Of a stretch of 64,000 nt of DNA, positions 22,379 through 34,258 are shown piece by piece (position 1 is the first letter of the stretch; every line of letters begins with the position of its first letter). The stretch comes from Schistocerca nitens (Eukaryota > Arthropoda > Insecta > Orthoptera > Acrididae). Under the pieces are notes generated by a model that saw nothing but the letters and a program-made list of their open reading frames with translations, searched no databases and was not told the DNA's origin. Position numbers and translations under genes: made by a program. The stretch covers positions 353,009,234 through 353,073,233 of the forward strand of contig NC_064622.1 of assembly GCF_023898315.1 (NCBI RefSeq), written 5' to 3'.

Positions 22379-23538
22379 ACTCTGGAGTACGGGCTGTTAT
22401 AAGATTTCTTAGTGCTAAAGGCCTATAAAAGCGATCGATATTCATCGTGAGATCTGTGCAGTTTACGGAGAAAACATTATGAGTGATGGAATGGTAATAA
22501 AGTGGGTGAGAGCATTTAAAGACGGCCGCAAAAGATGGGCATGATGAACAACGGAGTGGGCATCCTTCGGTCGTTAATGAAAGTTCAGCGCACGAAGTGG
22601 GCAATAAGGTGAGAGAAAACAGACGCTTTACGATTTCCTCCTTGCGGGATGACTTTCCTAATGTTTCCAGTAGTGTTTTGTATGGCATTGTGACCGAGCA
22701 CTTGAATTACCGAAAATTGTGCGCACGTTGCGTACCGAAAATGTTGACGGATGTGCGCAAAGCAGTGCATTGACTTTCCTTGAGCGGTACCACAACGACG
22801 GTGATGATTTCTTAAGCCACATTGTTACGGGCCATGAAACATGGGTGGCCTACGTCACACCAGAATCAAAGCAACAATTCATGGAAGTTGAGCAAGGGCA
22901 TCGTTTCGCTGCAAGACAGTGCCCGTCCGCAGCTGGAAAATCAGACCAAAGATCTAATAACACCTTTTCGATGGGAAACTCTAGATCATCATCCGTTCAG
23001 CCCCGATCTTGCGCCCAGTGTTCCTCCACTTGAAGAAATACCTGGGCGGTCAGCGTCTTCAAGACGACGACGAAGTCAAAACAGCGGTGGTGCAGTGGTT
23101 AACAAGTCAGGCGGCAGACTTCTATGAGGAGGGTATTCAAAAACTGGTACAACGTTATAACTAGTGCCTCAATATTGACGGAAATTATGTAGAAAAGTAG
23201 ATTAAGTTACAGGCTTTCGTCTAAAAATAAAATTATTGAGATATCTTAGCACGTCTTTTTTTAAATTCAAAACGGTACTTACTTAAAAACACGCCTCTTA
23301 CCTCGTCCTCCACACAGCACATGAGCACTTATGGTTTTTTTGTCATTATCAGACTTGATTCAAATGTTTTTTAATTGTCTTTGATCAAAATATGAATTCT
23401 TTAGACGATGATCGGTTTCAGTCCGTAATGACCATCCTCAGATCTTTTTTACACCATTTCCTAAAGTGATTAGGCCATAATGGCAATATTTATATGTTTT
23501 GACGATGCCATTATGGCCTAGTCACTTTAGGACATTGT

Positions 23539-23740
23539 TCAAAATGGTTCAAATGGCTCTGAGCACTATGGGACTCAACTGCTGAGGTCATTAGTCCCCT
23601 ATAACTTAGAACTAGTTAAACCTAACTAACCTAAGGACATCACAAACATCCATGCCCGAGGCAGGAGTCGAACCTGCGACCGTAGCGGTCCTGCGGTTCC
23701 AGACTGCAGCGCCTTTAACCGCACGGCCACTTCGGCCGGC
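23539..23740 (-). repeat. tRNA-derived SINE, family S1
   Basis: Complete S1 copy on the minus strand in the right arm of the foldback, flanked by the 12-bp duplication TTAGGACATTGT at 23527-23538 and 23741-23752. It is younger than the foldback, whose left arm lacks it. Confidence 0.92.
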
Positions 23741-24189
23741 TTAGGACATTGTGTAAAAAAGATCTGAGGATGGTCATTACGTAATGAAACCGGTCATCGT
23801 CTAAAGAATTCATATTGCGATCAAAGACTGAATTAAAAAACATTTGACAGTATTGGATCACTGTTTGTATACGCGACCATGTCGCAGTTGGTGAGACTTG
23901 ATTCAGTCGGTAAACAGGTGTGCCCAGCTATTGTATTCACTTCAAATAGTAAACGGTACATCAATCCCGTCACATTGGTGTATATTGCATATCTAGATTT
24001 TGATCACTGTGTGGCCATCTTCAGTGCTAAAAAATTTGTGAAGAACAATTTACAATAAGGTAATATGCATGCCAGTATATTTCCAGAAGGTGGTGCCCCA
24101 CATCTCTTATATGTTTGAAAAATGTTATATTACCGCTTTAAACGCAAAGTACATCTATTTAAAAAAAAGTGATAAAATGCTCTTAAAGC

Positions 24190-26196
24190 CTTTTTAAGAG
24201 GCAGTATCCACTCTTTCCGATTTGATCACGTAACCGTAGAAAGATGTGGAATGATTTCAAAGAGATATCATCGACAGAAAAATTGAGAGATATATACCAC
24301 ATAAATTAATAACTGATGGTACTGATGCCCCATGGTACACAAAACGGGTCAGATCGCTGTTTCAGAATTAACGAAAAAAGCATGCCAAATTTAAAAGAAC
24401 GCAAAATCCCGAAGATTGGCAAAGTTTTGCAGAAGTTCGAAATATAGTGAGTGCTTCAATGCGAGATGCTTTTAATAATTTCCACAACGAAACTCTGAAT
24501 CTGTCAGAGAACCCAAAGAGATTCTGATCGTATATAAAGCACACCAGTGGCAAGACGCAATCAACACCTTCACTGCGCGATAACAACGGCGAAGTCACTG
24601 ATGACAGTGCCACCAAAGAAGAGCTATTAAACGCGGTTTTCCGAAATTCCTTCACCAAAGACGACGATGTAAATATTCTCGAAGTCCAATCAAGAACACC
24701 TGCGAAGATGAGAAACATAGAAGTAGCTATCCTCGGTGTAGCAAAGCAGCTTAAATCGCGTAATAAAGGGAAGGCTTTCGGTCCATATGGTGTACCAGCC
24801 AGTTTCCTTTCAAAGTATGCAGATGCAACAGCTCCATATTTAAAAATTATATACAATCGTTCGCTCACAGAAAGATACGCACCTAAGGACTGGAATGTTG
24901 CTCAAATCACACCAATATCCAAAAGGGGAAGTAGGAGTAATACGTTGAATTACAGGCCCATATCACTACCGTCGATTTGCAATAGGGGTTTGGAACATAC
25001 ACTGTATTCGAACATTTTGAAGTACCTCGAAGAACACGATTTACTGACACAGTCAGCACGGATTCATAAAATATCGTTCTTGTGGAATACAACTATCTCT
25101 TTATACTCATGAAGTGATGAGAGCTATCGACAGAGGATGTCAAATTGACTTCATATTTTTAGATTTTCAGAAGGCTTTCGACACCGTTTCTCACAAGCGT
25201 TTTCTAACCAAACTGTGTGCCTATGGAATATCGCCTCAGTTGTGCGACTGGATTCGTGATTTCATGTCAGAAAGGTCACAGTTCGTAGTACTAGGCGGAA
25301 AGTCATCGAGTAAAACAGAAGCAATATACGGCGTTCCCCAAGGAAGTGATATAGGCCCTCCATTGTTCCTGATCCATATTAACGACATAGAAGACAATAT
25401 CAGTAGCCGTCTTAGATTGTTGGCAGATGATGCTGTCATTTACCGTCTTATAAAGTTGTCAGATGACCAAAACGAATTGCAAAATGATTGACATAAGATA
25501 TCTGTGTGGTGTGAAAAGTGGCAATTGACCCTGAATAAACAAAGGTGAACTTATTCACATGAGTACTAAAAGAAGTCCGCTAAATTTCGATTACACGATA
25601 AGTCACAAAAATCTGGAGGCTGTAAATTCAACTAAATACTTAGGAATTACGATTACAAATAACCTAAATTGGAAGGATCACATAGATAATGTTGTGGGTA
25701 GAGCCAACCAAAGACTGCGATTCATTGGCAGAACACTTAGAAGGTGGAACAGACTGCTTACACTACACTTGCCCGCCCTGTTCTGGAGTATTGCTGTGAG
25801 GTGTGGGATCCGTATCAGGTGGGACTGACAGATGACGTCGAAAACGTACAAAGAAGGGCGGCTCGTTTTCTATTATCGCGAAATAGGGGAGATAGTGCCA
25901 CAGACATGATACGTGAATTGGAGTGGCAATCATTAAAACAAAGGCGTTTTTCGTTGCGACCGGATTTTCTCATGAAATATCAGTCACCAGTTTTCTCCTC
26001 CGATGGCGAAAACATCATATTGGCACCCACCTACATGGGGAGAAATGATCATCACGATAAAATAAGAAAAATTTAAGTGCTCGTTTTTTCCGCACTCCGT
26101 TCGAGAGTGGAACGGTAGAGAGACAGCTTGAAGGTGGTTCACTAAACCCTCTGCCAGTCACTTTATTGTGAATAACAGAGTAATCACGTAGATGTA
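24190..26196 (+). pseudogene. CR1/Jockey-like LINE, family A, copy 1
   Basis: Reverse transcriptase remnant in plus orientation, the most complete family-A copy here. Order: fingers with NYRPISLPSICN (about 24950), motif A FLDFQKAFDTVSHKR (25159), YGVPQGSDIGPPLFLIHIND (25328), LADDAVIY (25420), KYLGITITNNLNWKDHI (25640), CEVWDPYQVGLTDDVE (25800) and the C-terminal region to about 26076. Several stops and frameshifts break it. The usual FADD is LADD. No endonuclease domain was found, so it is probably 5' truncated. The 3' end is a short GTAGATGTAG tail. Confidence 0.82.
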
Positions 26197-26831
26197 GTTA
26201 TAGAATAACATTACAGGCTTAAACTGTCACGAATCTGTTAACGGATGTAAATGTTAACACCAACACGCACAATGGAATATCACATACTCACACAAAAGTA
26301 TTCACAGCATCATGTTAGGCGAAATATAAAATAATTATCGTCAGGTGATAAAACTGTAAATAATACTCTGGAAACTAAAGTACTCCGTAACACAATACTG
26401 TGACTCATTGCAAAAAGCACATATCATAAAGACGTAAATGGTTAACAATTTTACAGTTAGCCTACCTGTCATCATGCTGTAATATATATTATGTCGTCAG
26501 TCAATTTGTGCTTTCTGTAATGAGTCACATCACTGCTATGCTATGCTAGGGACTGTACAAATTCATGTTAAAACTGTAGTCGGCGTTTACACGTGACAGT
26601 CATAACAGATGTTCCATATGTTACATTTAAAAGGAATTTCCGCGTGTTACAGTCACAGCTGCGGTGACAAAAAACAAAATACATGGGATTAATGGCTTAC
26701 ATGAACTAGTTGGCGCTAGTGTGAAACGAGCTATAGTCACATTCATGTGTATACTGCCCCGTTGTGCAGTAGCTTTTATGGCACACGTCGTACAGATACA
26801 TAAAATACGAATTATCTAAATATATTATACT
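26197..26831. other. No recognisable feature
   Basis: AT-rich DNA, no gene or named repeat. Confidence 0.35.
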
Positions 26832-26844
26832 ATAACAGAAGTAA

Positions 26845-27105
26845 CGGCAACGGCCTTGCCGCAGTGGTAACACCGGTTCCCGTCAGATAACCATCTGGTC
26901 TGCCGAGCGCTGTTGGCAAGCGGGGTGCACTCAGCCCTTGTGAGGCAAACTGAGGAGCTACTTGATTCAGAAGTAGCGGCTCAGGTCTCGGAAACTTACG
27001 TATGACCGGGAGAGCGGTGTGCTGACCACATACCCCTCAGTATCCGCATACAGTGACGCCTGTGGGCTGAGGATGACATCATGACACATTTTGGTCGGAC
27101 GGAGG
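26845..27105 (+). repeat. 5S rRNA-derived SINE (SINE3-like)
   Basis: The head CGGCCTTGCCGCAGTGGTAA then ACCGGTTCCCGTCAGAT resembles the 5' third of insect 5S rRNA, and GGTCTGCCGAGCGCTGTTGG follows; the middle part of 5S, with much of its internal promoter, seems deleted. A 13-bp duplication, ATAACAGAAGTAA, flanks it at 26832-26844 and 27106-27118. The 5S origin is inferred from memory of 5S sequence. Confidence 0.75.
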
Positions 27106-27118
27106 ATAACAGAAGTAA

Positions 27119-27469
27119 TAAACTCAGTTTCATGGACAAATAGTTATATCAGCATCTCACATAAACGCGCTAAAGCGGCAGTTGCGTGCAATCTACGACC
27201 ACCTGGAGGTTGTAACAGATACGGATCATGTTTCATGAAGTGATCAGCTAATTAAACTCACTAATTGTTCATATTATGACATATAAGAGCTCTTATCTAG
27301 AGAGACATGACAACAGATCATTGGACATAATAAGCTTCTAAGCCCAATTTAACTTGTGTGCAGTGGGGTAACTTCGCGTTACAGATACAGCAATTACTTT
27401 TGCAGATGTAAAAAAAGAATAAAAAACAATGCTACCACTATTTGATAGACATCAGCAGCTAGCTGGATA
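27119..27469. other. No recognisable feature
   Basis: AT-rich DNA between the SINE and the 5' end of an RTE-like LINE. Confidence 0.35.
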
Positions 27470-30400
27470 ATATGTACTAGTCAATCTCATTCTCTCAACG
27501 GCCTTGTCAAAGAGGGAGGAGGAGCGGACAGAGGTTAAGGACACTTTCTTGTCCTTGGGATGGGAAACTGCCCCTAAATGCGTAAGAATCAGCAATGATA
27601 AAGGGCATGAGGATGCAGAAGGCAATGGAAACCACTGCATTAAAGAAATATAACGTGTACCCACAAGACATGTGCCTTGTAACTGAAAAAGTGTCAGGAT
27701 GATCTCTCTATTGGCAAAAGATTCCGGAATAGCCTCCATTCGGATCTCCGGGAGGGCCCTGCCAAGGGAGAGGTGGCCATGAGAAAAAGATTGAATAATC
27801 AACGAAAAGATAACGGTCTACGAGTCGGGGTGTGGAATGTCAGAAGTTTGAATGTGGTAGGGAAGCTAGAAAATCTAAAAATGGAAATGCAAAGGGTCAA
27901 TCTAGATATAGCAGGAGTCAGTGAAGTGAAATTGAAAGAAGACAAGAATTACTGGTCAGATGAATGTAGAGCTGTATCAACAGCAGCAGAATATGGTATA
28001 ACGGGAGTGGAATTCGTTATGAATAGAAAGGTAGGACAAAGAGTGTGTTACAGTGAACAGTTCAGTGATAGGGTTGTTTTTATCAGAATCGATAGCAAAC
28101 CAACACCGATAATGACAGTTCAGGTATACGTGCCGACATCGTAGGCTGAAGATAAAGAGATAGAGAAAGTATATGAGGATACTGAAAGGATAATACAGTA
28201 CATAAAGGGAGATGAAAATCTAACAGTCACGGTGGACTTGAATGCAGATGTAGGGGAAGGAGTAGAAGAAAAGGTTACAGGAAAATATGACCTTGGGAGA
28301 AAGAATGAGAGGAGAATGACTGATGAGTTCAGTAATAAATTTCAGCTGGTAATAGCGAATACTTTGTTCAAGAATCACAAGAGGAGGTGGTATACTTGGA
28401 AAAGATCAGGTGATCAAAATCAGATATTGGATTGTAAGGCGTATCCACGAGCAGATTTAGACTCAGTTCACAATGTAGTAGTGATGACGAGGATGCTGCG
28501 ATTAGTAATGAAGAATCAATACGCAAGAAGTGAGATACGGAAGTACTAAGGGATGACGAGGCGTGCTTCAAGTTGTACAAAGCTGTAGATACGGCAATAA
28601 GGAATAGCTCAGTAGGCAGTAGAGTTGAAGAGGAATAGACATCTCTAAAAAGGGCAGTCACAGAGATTGGAACGAAAAACACCGGGTAGGAAGAAGGTAA
28701 CTGCAAAGAAACCATGGGTAACAGAAGAAATACCTTATTTGCTCAATGAAAGTAGGAAATACAAAAATTTCAAAGTAAATTCAAGAATATAGAAATACAA
28801 GTCGCTCAGGAATGAAATAAATAGGAAGTGCAGGGAAGCTAAGATGAAACGGCTGCATGAAAAATTGAAGATATCGAAAAAGAAATGATTGTCGGAAGGA
28901 CAATAGGAAAGTCAAAGCATATAGGAAAGTCAATACAACCTTCGGTGATGTTAAAAGCAAGGGTGGCAGCATAAAGAGTGCAACGAGAATCCCACTGTTA
29001 AATGCAGAGGAGAGGGCGCATAGGTGGAAAGGGTAAATTGAAGGCCTCTATGACGGGAAGATTTGTCTGATGTGATAGAAGATGAAACAGGAGTCGATTT
29101 ACAAGAGATAAGAGACCCAGTATTAGAATCAGAATTTAAGACAGCTTTGAAGAATATCAAATAAGGCAGAAGGGAGAGATAACATTCCATCAGAATTGCT
29201 AAAATCTTTGGGGAAGTGGCAACAAACCCACTCTTCACGTTGGTGTGTGGAATGTATGAGTCTGGCGACATGCCATCTGACTTTCGGAAAACTATCATCC
29301 ACACAATTTCGAAGACTACAAGAGCTGACAAGTACCAGAAAGATCGCACAATCAGCTTAACAGCCCATACATCCATGTTCCTAAGAAGGTTAATATACAG
29401 AAGAATGGAAAAGAAAATTGAGGATGCGTTAGATGACGATCAGTTTGGCTTTAGAAAAGGTAAAGAGATACCCGAGAGACAATTCCGAATTTGGGGTTGA
29501 TAAGGGAAGCAAGACTAAGGAAAAATCAAGACACTTTCATTGGATTTGTCGACCCGGAAAAAGCTTTCGACAATGTAAAATGTTGCAAGACATTCGAAAT
29601 ACTGAGAGAAAAAGGGGTAAGCTATAGGAATATACAATATGTACAGGAGCCAAGATGGAATAATAAGAGTGGACGACCAAGAACGAAGTGCTCGAATTAT
29701 AAGGGTGTAAGACAGGGGTGTAGTCTTTCACCCCTGGTGTTCAACCTGTACATCAAATAAGCAGTGATGGAAATAAAAGAAAGGTTCAAATATGGAATTA
29801 AAATTCAAGGTAAAAGGATATTAATGATACGATTCGCTGATATTGCTATCCTGAGTGAAAGTGAAGAAGAATTACATGATATGCTAAATGGAACGAACGA
29901 TCTAATAAGTACAGAACATGGGATGCTTGTAAATCGTAGAAAGACGAAAGTAATGAGAGGTAGCAGAAATGAGAACAGCGAGAAACTTAACTTCGAGATT
30001 TATGGTCACAAATTTGATGAAGTTAAGGAATTCTGTTACAGAGGCAGCAAAATAACCAAATAGAGGAGGAGCAAGGAGAACATCAAAAGCAGAATAGCAC
30101 TGGAAAAAAGGGCATTCCTGGCCAAGAGAAGTCTACTAGTATCAAACATAGGCTTTAATTTAAGGAAGAAATTTCTCAGAATGCTCGTCTGTATTACAGC
30201 ATTGTATGGTAGTGAAACATGGACTGTGGGAAAACCGGAACAGAAGAGAATCGAAGCATTTGAGATATGCTACAGACTAATTCTGAAAATTAGATGGACT
30301 GATAAGGTAAGGAATTAGAAGGATCTGCGCAGAATCGGAGAGGAAAGGAAACACCGACAAATAGAACGGACATCTGTTAAGACATCAGGGAATGACTTCT

Positions 30401-30575
30401 ATGGTACTAGAGGGAGCTGTAGAAGCCAAAAACTGTGTAGGAAGATACAGATTGGAATACATCCAGCAAATAATTGAGGACGCAGGTTGCAAGTGCTACT
30501 CTGAGATGAAGAGGGTGGCACAGGAGGGGAATTCGTGGCTGCATCAAACCAGTCAGAAGACCGATGACTCAAAAC
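27470..30575 (+). pseudogene. RTE-like LINE, near full length, inactivated
   Basis: A leader is followed by an endonuclease start (27773) with GVWNVRSLNVVGKLENLK and ISEVKL-like ASP motifs, typical of APE-type non-LTR elements. The reverse transcriptase follows in broken frames: DKYQKDRTISLTAHTS, DDQFGFRKGK, motif A FVDPEKAFDNVK (29544), VRQGCSLSPLVFNLYIK (29706) and RFADIAIL (29830). In the last, one Asp of the catalytic FADD is lost by a 3-bp deletion relative to the 57.8-kb copy. The C-terminal region ends near ASNQSEDR-like sequence at 30555. Many stops and frameshifts. RTE is my best clade guess. Confidence 0.78.
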
Positions 30576-30854
30576 AAAAAGTGTTGCTAATAGAATTACT
30601 ATACAATTAAGGCCAGATGTATTGATATGACTATTGGAACAGTTATATTGTGTGCAGTCTGTCTTAAAATTTTTGATTAAATTCTTATTGATCTAACAAG
30701 TTTTTTTACATTTAAAAGAGCATAAGGGATTATTTTTTCTAATGTGTGTAAATTTCCAGTTCTTCTAGAATATTCGTTTGGCGGCTGTTATCGATTCTGT
30801 GCAGTAATTGCTATTTGTCCTCTATATTAGAAACGGAATGCCTTATTAAATGTA

Positions 30855-31025
30855 AAATGGCTCTGAACACTATGGGACTTAACTTCTGAGGTCATCAGTC
30901 CTCTAGAACTTAGAACTACTTAAACCTAACTAACCTAAGGACATCACACACATCCCTGCCCGAGGCAGATTTTGAACCTGCGACCGTAGCAGTCGCGCCG
31001 TTTCGGACTGCAGCGCCTAGAACCC
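30855..31025 (-). repeat. tRNA-derived SINE, family S1, truncated head
   Basis: Minus-strand S1 body and most of the head (GGTTCAAAATCTGCCTCGGG). The first part of the tRNA-like region is missing. TAAATGTA occurs on both sides and may be the duplication. Confidence 0.75.
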
Positions 31026-31089
31026 ACTAAATGTACAGTTGCATAATCTTTAAACGTAAGTCAGCCATAAAATACATAGCAGTAAAGGA

Positions 31090-31505
31090 AGGCATGCCCG
31101 TCCCCGGTACGAATCCGCCCGGCGGATTAGTGTCGAGGTCGGGTGTGCCGGCCAGTCTGTGGATGGTTTTTAAGAAGGTTTTTAATATGTCTCAGCGAAT
31201 GGGGCTGGTTCCCTTCATTCCGCCTCAGTTACATTATGTCGGCGATTGCTGCGCAAACACTGTCTCCACGTATGCGTATACCATAATTACTCTGCCACGC
31301 AAACATTTGGGGTTACATTCTTCTGGTGTGAGACGTCCCCGGGGGGCGGGGGGGGGGGGGGGGGGGGATCCAATCGGGGTCGTACCGCACAAAAACCCTG
31401 GTTTCGCTGTGGGACGGCGGTGGGGTGAGTGGACTGCTGTAGCCTGTTCTGGGGTTGTCAACCACTGAGGACCTCTCCGTCGTTTCTGGGTTCCCAGTTC
31501 CATAG
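31090..31505 (+). repeat. GC-rich SINE with poly-G tract, family S5
   Basis: Shares GCCCGGCGGATTAGTG-type head, CTGTGGATGGTTTTTA and a long G run (31341-31367, one C within) with the full copy at 39582-40072. It is 5' truncated. The end lies near ACGATACAAGTG. Confidence 0.75.
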
Positions 31506-31749
31506 AATACGATACAAGTGTAGGTTAAAACATTAAAGAGAATTTTATATGCTCGTAGTCCCTACTGAACTCTTCACACTGATGTCGCTGATTACAATCA
31601 CAACACAGCTGGCTTCAGTGTAAGTCACACCAATCTACAGCAACGTCCTTACACGTATGATGCATTGACAACATGTATTATCATTTTATTTATTATTTTA
31701 TACTTCTTAAAAACTTACGTATATAAAATAAACCAGGTGGTTTCAACTA

Positions 31750-33156
31750 CACTACTGGCCATTAAAACTGCTACACCACGAAGATGACGTGCTACAGACG
31801 CGAAATTTAACACAAACGAAGAAGATGCTGTGATATGCAAATGATTAGCTTTTCAGAGCATTCACACAAGGTTGGCGCCGGTGGCGACACCTACAACGAG
31901 CTGACATGAGGAAAGTTTCCAACCGATTTCTCATACACAAACAGCAGTTGACCGGCGTTGCCTGGTGAAACGTTGTTGTGATGCCTCGTGTAAGGAGGAG
32001 AAATGCGTAACATCACGTTTCCGACTTTGATAAAGGTCGGATTGTAGCCTATCGCGATTGCGGTTTATCGTATCGCGACATTCCTGCTCGTGTTGGTCGA
32101 GATCCAATGGCTGTTAGCAGAATACGGAATCGGTGGGTTCAGGAGAGTAATACGGAACACCGTGCTGGATCCCAACGGCCTCCTATCACTACCAATGGAG
32201 ATGACAGGCATCTTATCCACATGGCTGTAACGGATCGTGCAACCACGTCTCGATCCCTTAGTCAACAGATGGGGACGTTTGCAGGACAACAACCATCTGC
32301 ACGAACAGTTCGACGACGTCTGCAGCAGCATGGACTATCAGCTCGGAGACCATGGCTGCGGTTACCCTTGACGCTGCATCACAGACAGGAGCGCCTGCGA
32401 TGGTGTACTCAACGACGAACCTGGTTGCACGAATGGCAAAATAACATTTTTTCGGATGAATCCAGGTTCTGTTTACAGCATCATGATGGTCGCATCCGTG
32501 TTTGGCGACATCGCGGTGAACGCACATTGGAAGCGTGTATTCGTCATCGCCATACTGGCGTATTATCCGGCTTGATGGTATGGGGTGCCATTGGTTACAA
32601 GTCTCGGTCACCTCTTGCTCGCATTGACGGCACTTTGAACAGTGTACGTTACATTTCAGATGTGTTACGACCCATGGCTCTACCCTTCATTCGATCCGTG
32701 CGAAACCCTACATTTCAGCAGGATAATGCACGACCGCATGTTTCAGGTCATGTGCGGGCCTTTCTGGATACAGAAAATGTTCGACTGCTGCCCTGGCTAA
32801 CACATTCTCCAGATCTCTCAACAATTGAAAACGTCTGGTCAATGGTGGCCAAGCAACTGGCTCGTCACAATACGCCAGTCACTACTATTGATGAACTGTG
32901 GTATCGTGTTGAAGCTGCATGGGCATCTGTACCTGTACACGTCATCCACGCTCTGTTTGACTCAATGCCCAGGCGTATCAAGGCCGTTATTACGGCCAGA
33001 GGTGGTTGTTCTGGGTACTGATTTCTCAGGATATACGCACCCAAATTGCGTGAGAATGTAATCACATGTCAGTTCTAGTATAATATATTTTTCCAATGAA
33101 TACCCGTTTATCATCTGCATTTCTTCTTGGTGTAGCAATTTTAATGGCCAGTACTG
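31750..33156 (+). mobile_element. Tc1-type transposon, family 2, copy 1
   Basis: 1407 bp with terminal repeats CACTACTGGCCATTAAAA and its inverse, flanked by TA at 31748-31749 and 33157-33158. It encodes one transposase with a single stop. A second copy (55919-59287) and a 5' fragment (14.8 kb) are in the window. Confidence 0.92.
31981..33021 (+). pseudogene. Tc1-like (DD34E) transposase with one stop
   Basis: From ATG 31981 the frame runs to 33021 (346 codons plus stop) apart from a TAA at 32008-32010, codon 10, where the sister copy has TAC. A later Met at 32107 could start a 304-residue product lacking part of the DNA-binding domain. The core has FSDESRFC, TFQQDNARPHVS and SPDLSTIENVW; 34 residues separate the second Asp and the Glu, the classical Tc1 spacing. 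SPDLSTIEN replaces the more usual SPDLNPIEH. Otherwise uninterrupted, so inactivation looks recent. Confidence 0.88.
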
Positions 33157-33158
33157 TA

Positions 33159-33763
33159 AAAGCAGTGGATAATGTTTTGAAGTTGTACATGGTGGTAACT
33201 GCGTGTACTAGCCAGTGGTGTCAGTTAGCACTACACATTTTACAACTGAACATAATTTTGAAAATACAAAGCATCTCGTTCATATATTTTATTAACTTAG
33301 GTATTATTTTTATGATCAACCGCAGGAGCCTCGAGATATAATACCTAGCCTTCAAAATAGTCTCTCGTGACTAGATTGCCAGACTGGAAATGGAAGAGAA
33401 CTTCAAACGTATTTATGGTAACGAAATTCTATAGGATGAAACTAGTGATAACGGTTTGCCCTACTTTGCTTCACTGAACAACGTCTGCCTTGATCAGAGG
33501 ACGTCGTCAAGGAGGCTCCGAGGAAGGGCACAGCTGTTCGCGGAAGCTGGTGCGGTAAGATCCTGCCATATGTTTTGGCGGCGAATGCGGTTTCCTCCTT
33601 TAAAGGCAGCTGCCGCTAGGCCACTGAAAATGCCTGGAATATAATGACTGTGCGTGCCGAATTCGCCTCACTGTACGCAGGTCCAAGACCGGGTCGACAC
33701 GGCTGCACTCGGCAACCGTGAGAATGTTCATTGTCTGGCCCGCCACCGTCTGTAGGCGTGAAG
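33159..33763. other. No recognisable feature
   Basis: Intronic DNA; short frames at 33096-33341 and 33456-33644 have no motifs. Confidence 0.35.
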
Positions 33764-33775
33764 GACTCGACCAGT

Positions 33776-33965
33776 GCCGGCCGGTGTGGCCGTGCGGTTC
33801 TAGGCGCTTCAGTCTGGAGCCGCGTGACCGCTACGGTCGCAGGTTCGAATCCTGCCTCGGGCATGGATGTGTGTGATGTCCTTAGGTTAGGTTTAAGTAA
33901 TTCTAAGTTCTAGGGGACTGATGACCTTAGATGTTAAGTCCCATAGTGCTCAGAGCCATTTTTTT
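33776..33965 (+). repeat. tRNA-derived SINE, family S1
   Basis: Full copy with GTGGCCGTGCGGTT and GGTTCGAATCC, flanked by GACTCGACCAGT (33764-33775) and GACTCGATCAGT (33966-33977), one mismatch. Confidence 0.92.
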
Positions 33966-34258
33966 GACTCGATCAGTGAGTCACACATGGGTAGCACCTA
34001 GCAGCCAGTACCAGCCGCCTACGTGTTATACTTGAATGGATATTGTGTCTGTTCTTTCGGAGCATATCCATACAAGTATAAAGTTCTGGCAACACCGGCC
34101 ATGACCTTCTTCTGTGCGGATGGGACTTGGTAAGAATGTCTTCTACGAGTAATGAGTGTGTTGGGGTGGGACACTACGAATGTAGTGTGTGGACAGACAA
34201 GGTGAGAATGTGGGCCTCGCGGGAGGCGTGCGCGAGATAGTCCCTGCTGTCGCGCTAT

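Larger units (their letters stand above)
20278..23298 (+). mobile_element. Mariner-like element, heavily interrupted
   Basis: Terminal repeats GAGGCGTGTTTTTTAAGTAA and its inverse, flanked by TA at 20276-20277 and 23299-23300. Plus-strand coding remnants include the N-terminal region (20430-20680, repeated at 22110-22600) and VTGHETWVAYVTPE, the first-Asp region, with Asp changed to His, near 22826. A LINE and an S2 SINE are inserted. The N-terminal part occurs twice, on both sides of the LINE, with about 10 percent divergence by eye. Not functional. Confidence 0.75.
19828..24012. mobile_element. Foldback with ~450-bp arms
   Basis: The left arm 19828-20277 is the inverse of the right arm 23301-24012 once a SINE in the right arm is removed. 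The outer ends share CACAGTGATCAAAATCTAGA. Each arm contains its own smaller hairpin: CTAAAGTGATTAGGCCATAA and its inverse around a short loop. The left arm has lost about 45 bp. A mariner sits at the exact centre of the palindrome. Confidence 0.8.

Noticed and set aside
20407..22600. A 285-bp target duplication made by the family-B LINE
   Set aside because: The mariner piece occurs on both sides of the LINE, but the copies differ by about 10 percent and the length is far beyond LINE duplications; two mariner copies or a rearrangement is more likely.
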